A stretch of DNA of 64,000 bases from Iris pallida. Lineage: Eukaryota > Streptophyta > Magnoliopsida > Asparagales > Iridaceae. The position numbers were made by a program, and so were the translations under genes. Below, piece after piece: positions 61,781 to 64,000 of the stretch; the first letter of the stretch is position 1, and every line of letters starts with the position of its first letter. Below the pieces are notes generated by a model, which was not told the origin of the DNA, did not search any database, and saw nothing but the letters and a program-made list of their open reading frames with translations. The stretch spans positions 7,179,138 through 7,243,137 of the forward strand of contig JANAVB010033216.1 in assembly GCA_029216955.1 (NCBI GenBank), in the 5' to 3' direction.

Positions 61781-63004
61781 ACCCCCAGCTTGGGAATCCT
61801 TGTCATCTATACGGAATCTCGTATTCGATCGAGTACCCATATAGACTCCTTTATATGTGACAGCCTGCCGACTATCTGTTGGCAGACTTTTTCTTTTTCT
61901 GCTTACGGAACTGAGAGAGAAAGTTGGGTTCGTGCTCCACCTTCTTTGATTGGGGCTCCCGTAAGGGGGACCCCATGATTCCATGTTGGATGAAACATAC
62001 AGCGGCTTTTTATCGTCAGAGCAATGCAGTTGCCGAAACACGGACTGCCTCTGAGGTACTCTCGTTGCTTTGGAGCAGCAACAGTTGATGACAATACTGG
62101 TGCACGGATGTACATCATGAATTGTTGTATCCTCCCTCGCTTTACGCTTATGATTTATCATGTTGCGTAAGTCAGCGGAAGGGAGTTTTGCCTTAAAACC
62201 TATGTCACATGCATCGCCGAGCTTTTTATATGGGTTTGTCAGGAGAGTTGGTGCATCCGGACTTAGTTCACGTGCAGGGGCAACTCCCACACCTAAGCCC
62301 TGTGATGACCTTGAAGACAGCCCTGTATTATATACGTTGGGGCCTGTCTTTTTGCTGTGGGCGCATAGGGCCTGGGATCTGCCTTTGGGCGCATGCTTCT
62401 TGGCAGCATGTCTAAGCTTCCTCGATGTGGGCGCATAGTATGGGTTAGTTGAGCTTGGGCGCATAGCCTTGGATGCATGACCTTGGATGCACAATCTGTC
62501 GAAGGCAGAAGCCTTCTGGCCAGAGTTATGTGCCCACACACCCTCTTGGGCGCATAGCTTTGGGCACATGCTTGGTGGATCAGTGCTTTTTTCTTCCAGC
62601 TTCGCCTTCTTCATTTGTGAGCCTCGCTGAGTTTGCCCAGAGTGTCGAACACTCCGATTCTTGGCATCATAGTATTTTCTTTTACCAAGTCTCGAGCGTT
62701 GAACACTCTGTTGTTGGTTGCACAAGAGAGAAGTCGCTGGGCTAGTAGAGCCCGGAATGGTGTAAGCCTTTTTCAGTTGTTGAGCTTCTGTGGCAGAGCT
62801 ATGCGCCCACAGAGGTTCTCTATGCGCCCATGTGACAGAGTCCTTCTGTTGCATATCTGCTATGATACTGGCAGGATATGCACGACGAGCCTTCGGAAGC
62901 CAATTCTTACGAGACTTGTTTGGCTTCACTGATTTTGAGGGAGTAGAGCTGTCCCTCGAGAGCATCTCTTCGAATGCCTGCTGATCGAACTTCACGATCA
63001 ACAT
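61781..63004 (-). CDS. E: ORF1, N-terminal extension of gag, frame intact
   Basis: 408 codons from MLIVKFDQQAFEEMLSRDSS (63004) to DDKDSQAGG at the J insertion. The frame is also open upstream into the LTR (to 63151), but this Met is the first after the PBS and matches MLVVRFD in B. With J and one TSD copy removed it continues in the same frame into gag, giving an 893-codon ORF. Middle part is Lys/Arg/Ser-rich with many WAH/CAH triplets (TWAHREPLWAHSS, LCAHSKK) produced by the GGGCGCAT motif. Near the end, VINCCCSKATRVPQRQ and SVFRQLH, conserved in B. Known fold not recognised; related extensions occur in Tat/Ogre elements. Confidence 0.8.
62350..62850. repeat. GGGCGCAT motif cluster within ORF1
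   Basis: At least eight copies (for example GTGGGCGCATAGGG at about 62357 and TATGCGCCCACAG at about 62801) in both orientations, inside coding sequence. Confidence 0.85.
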
Positions 63005-63067
63005 CTTCTGAGTGCTCCCCACTTTGTCGGTATCGGATTGCGTTACCACCTTCTCTTCAGAGGAAAA

Positions 63068-63087
63068 GGTAGTCCCCAGCAGAGTCA
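63068..63087 (-). other. Primer-binding-site region of E
   Basis: Minus strand TGACTCTGCTGGGGACTACC, 6 nt after the LTR; 19 of 20 identical with B. The tRNA is not assigned. Confidence 0.6.
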
Positions 63088-63093
63088 CATTTT

Positions 63094-63864
63094 TGTGGAC
63101 ACATAAAAAATGAAGAAATGCTGTCTTTTCTTTATTGGCGCAAGATACCACAAATCGAGTACACCTGAGAGATCCTGCGCTGAGGATCCCCGAGTAGAAA
63201 AAGAATTCTGGGGAATGGGACGATGGAGATCGAGCGGCAGTTTCTCCTTTACTCCGTTGACACTCCGATTACAAAAGTAGGAGAAAACCTAAGAAAATTG
63301 CTAACTCTTGGCTCACGGGCAAGAAGTGCAGCAATTTAGCTCTTGAAAATGCTCTCCGATCTGTCCTTTGAAGAGGTATGAGAACCCCTTTTTATAGTTG
63401 TTCTTGTGCTGGAATGCTGTTATGCGCCCACATGAGGGAACAGACTGGTTTTCATGTGGGCGCATAGTCCTGCTTTGGGGCATAGGATGTAGGCGCATGC
63501 AGAATATGTGATCGTGGTGTTGACGTGGCCGCATGCTTCGGTGCACGACTGCTCGTGGAGACTGACATGGTCGTATGCTTCGGTGCACGTTTTGATCTTG
63601 GGTTTGACCGAGTCAGGGGCTGTTCTGGCTTGGGCGCATAGCCTGAAACAGGGCTATGGCCCCCATCTGGAGTAGCCTAGAATGGGCGCATAGCATATGG
63701 CTTCACTGGTGACTTGGGCGCATATGACCTCACTGGTAGCTTGGGCGCATATGTCTTCTTTGGTGACTTGGGCGCATATGTTTTCATTGGTGGCTGGGTG
63801 CATGTGTCTTCCCTAGCTTGGGTGCATGGTTGTCAATTCTGCCAAAATTTTTCATGCTTCTACA
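63094..63864 (-). mobile_element. LTR of E, right copy (5' LTR)
   Basis: 771 bp; plus view TGTGGACACAT to CATGCTTCTACA; TATA (reverse) 63387-63397; AATAAA (reverse) 63131-63136. Three well-kept 29-31-bp units with TTGGGCGCATATG at 63713-63785. Confidence 0.95.
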
Positions 63865-63869
63865 GTGAA

Positions 63870-64000
63870 GACATACTTCAGACTTTTGTGATCTATGAAT
63901 ATTTTCACCCGTTCACCATAAAGGTAGTGCTTCCACAACTTTAGAGTAAATGTCACTACTGCAAGCTCTAAGTCGTGAGTAGGATAATTCTGCTCATGGG
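63870..64000 (-). pseudogene. A: RNase H, continuing past the window
   Basis: Minus strand reads [34 protein letters not shown] and DHKSLKYVF, and joins FTHKELNMRQRRW at 46844 across E. This is the Ty3/gypsy RNase H Glu/Asp region (HDLEL, DHKSL). The rest of A lies to the right. Confidence 0.93.

Larger units (their letters stand above)
46836..63864 (-). mobile_element. Element E: 17-kb Tat-group retrotransposon with antisense PMD gene
   Basis: LTRs 46836-47616 and 63094-63864, TSD GTGAA exact (46831-46835, 63865-63869), inside the RNase H of A. Minus orientation: 5' LTR, PBS, ORF1-gag, protease, RT, RNase H, archaeal-type RNase H, integrase; then on the plus strand the PMD gene; then PPT and 3' LTR. 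The second RNase H is diagnostic of the Tat group. Without J it is about 15.6 kb. The LTRs differ at several percent of sites by eye, so it is not recent. Confidence 0.95.

Overview
This is nuclear DNA from a flowering plant and I see no intact host gene in it. Almost all of the 64 kb is a stack of LTR retrotransposons inserted into one another. The evidence is plant-specific element lineages, TG...CA termini with 5-bp target-site duplications (TSDs), TTTAGGG-poor AT-rich filler, long TA/CA microsatellites and one fragment of plastid psaB. The species cannot be named from the sequence.

Left part (1-17901). There is old, fragmented material: the end of a Tekay-like LTR and a non-coding internal domain (1-2960), unclassified LTR-like DNA (2961-5595), a 5'-truncated Ty1/copia pol fragment with its 3' LTR flanked by a 123-bp direct repeat (5596-7380), a psaB plastid insertion (7903-8203), and several minus-strand LTRs. 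LTR F (10605 onward) was hit by solo LTR G (12710-17550, TSD CGGGG), and G was hit by solo LTR H (13667-16006, opposite orientation, TSD xAAGT).

Right part (17902-64000). A minus-strand Tekay-type chromovirus (A) has its 3' LTR at 17902-45022 and its integrase, chromodomain and RNase H at 45097-46835 and 63870-64000; it runs off the right edge. Its LTR was split by Tat-group element B (19867-44476, TSD AGYGG). Its RNase H was split by a second Tat-group element, E (46836-63864, TSD GTGAA, 17.0 kb). B in turn contains C (24443-34935), a non-coding large-LTR element present as a tandem internal-LTR-internal-LTR array, and solo LTR D (39114-42699, TSD ATTAG). E contains solo LTR J (60349-61780, TSD ACCCC).

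How the genes fit together. E and B encode gag-pol on the minus strand. On the opposite strand, between integrase and the 3' LTR, each carries a second gene with its own TATA promoter, introns and (in E) a poly(A) signal. Its protein has a plant-mobile-domain (PMD) core and, in E, a basic NLS-like stretch and a C-terminal coiled coil. E also contains element-specific short motifs repeated many times in non-coding DNA, including six copies of a 17-mer between the two convergent genes. An element-encoded PMD protein plus element-specific motif arrays is the most interesting system here; by analogy to VANC anti-silencing proteins I suggest, as a hypothesis only, that the protein recognises such motifs. 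All copies are decayed, but E's ORF1-gag frame (893 codons once J is subtracted) has no stop while its pol has at least 17.
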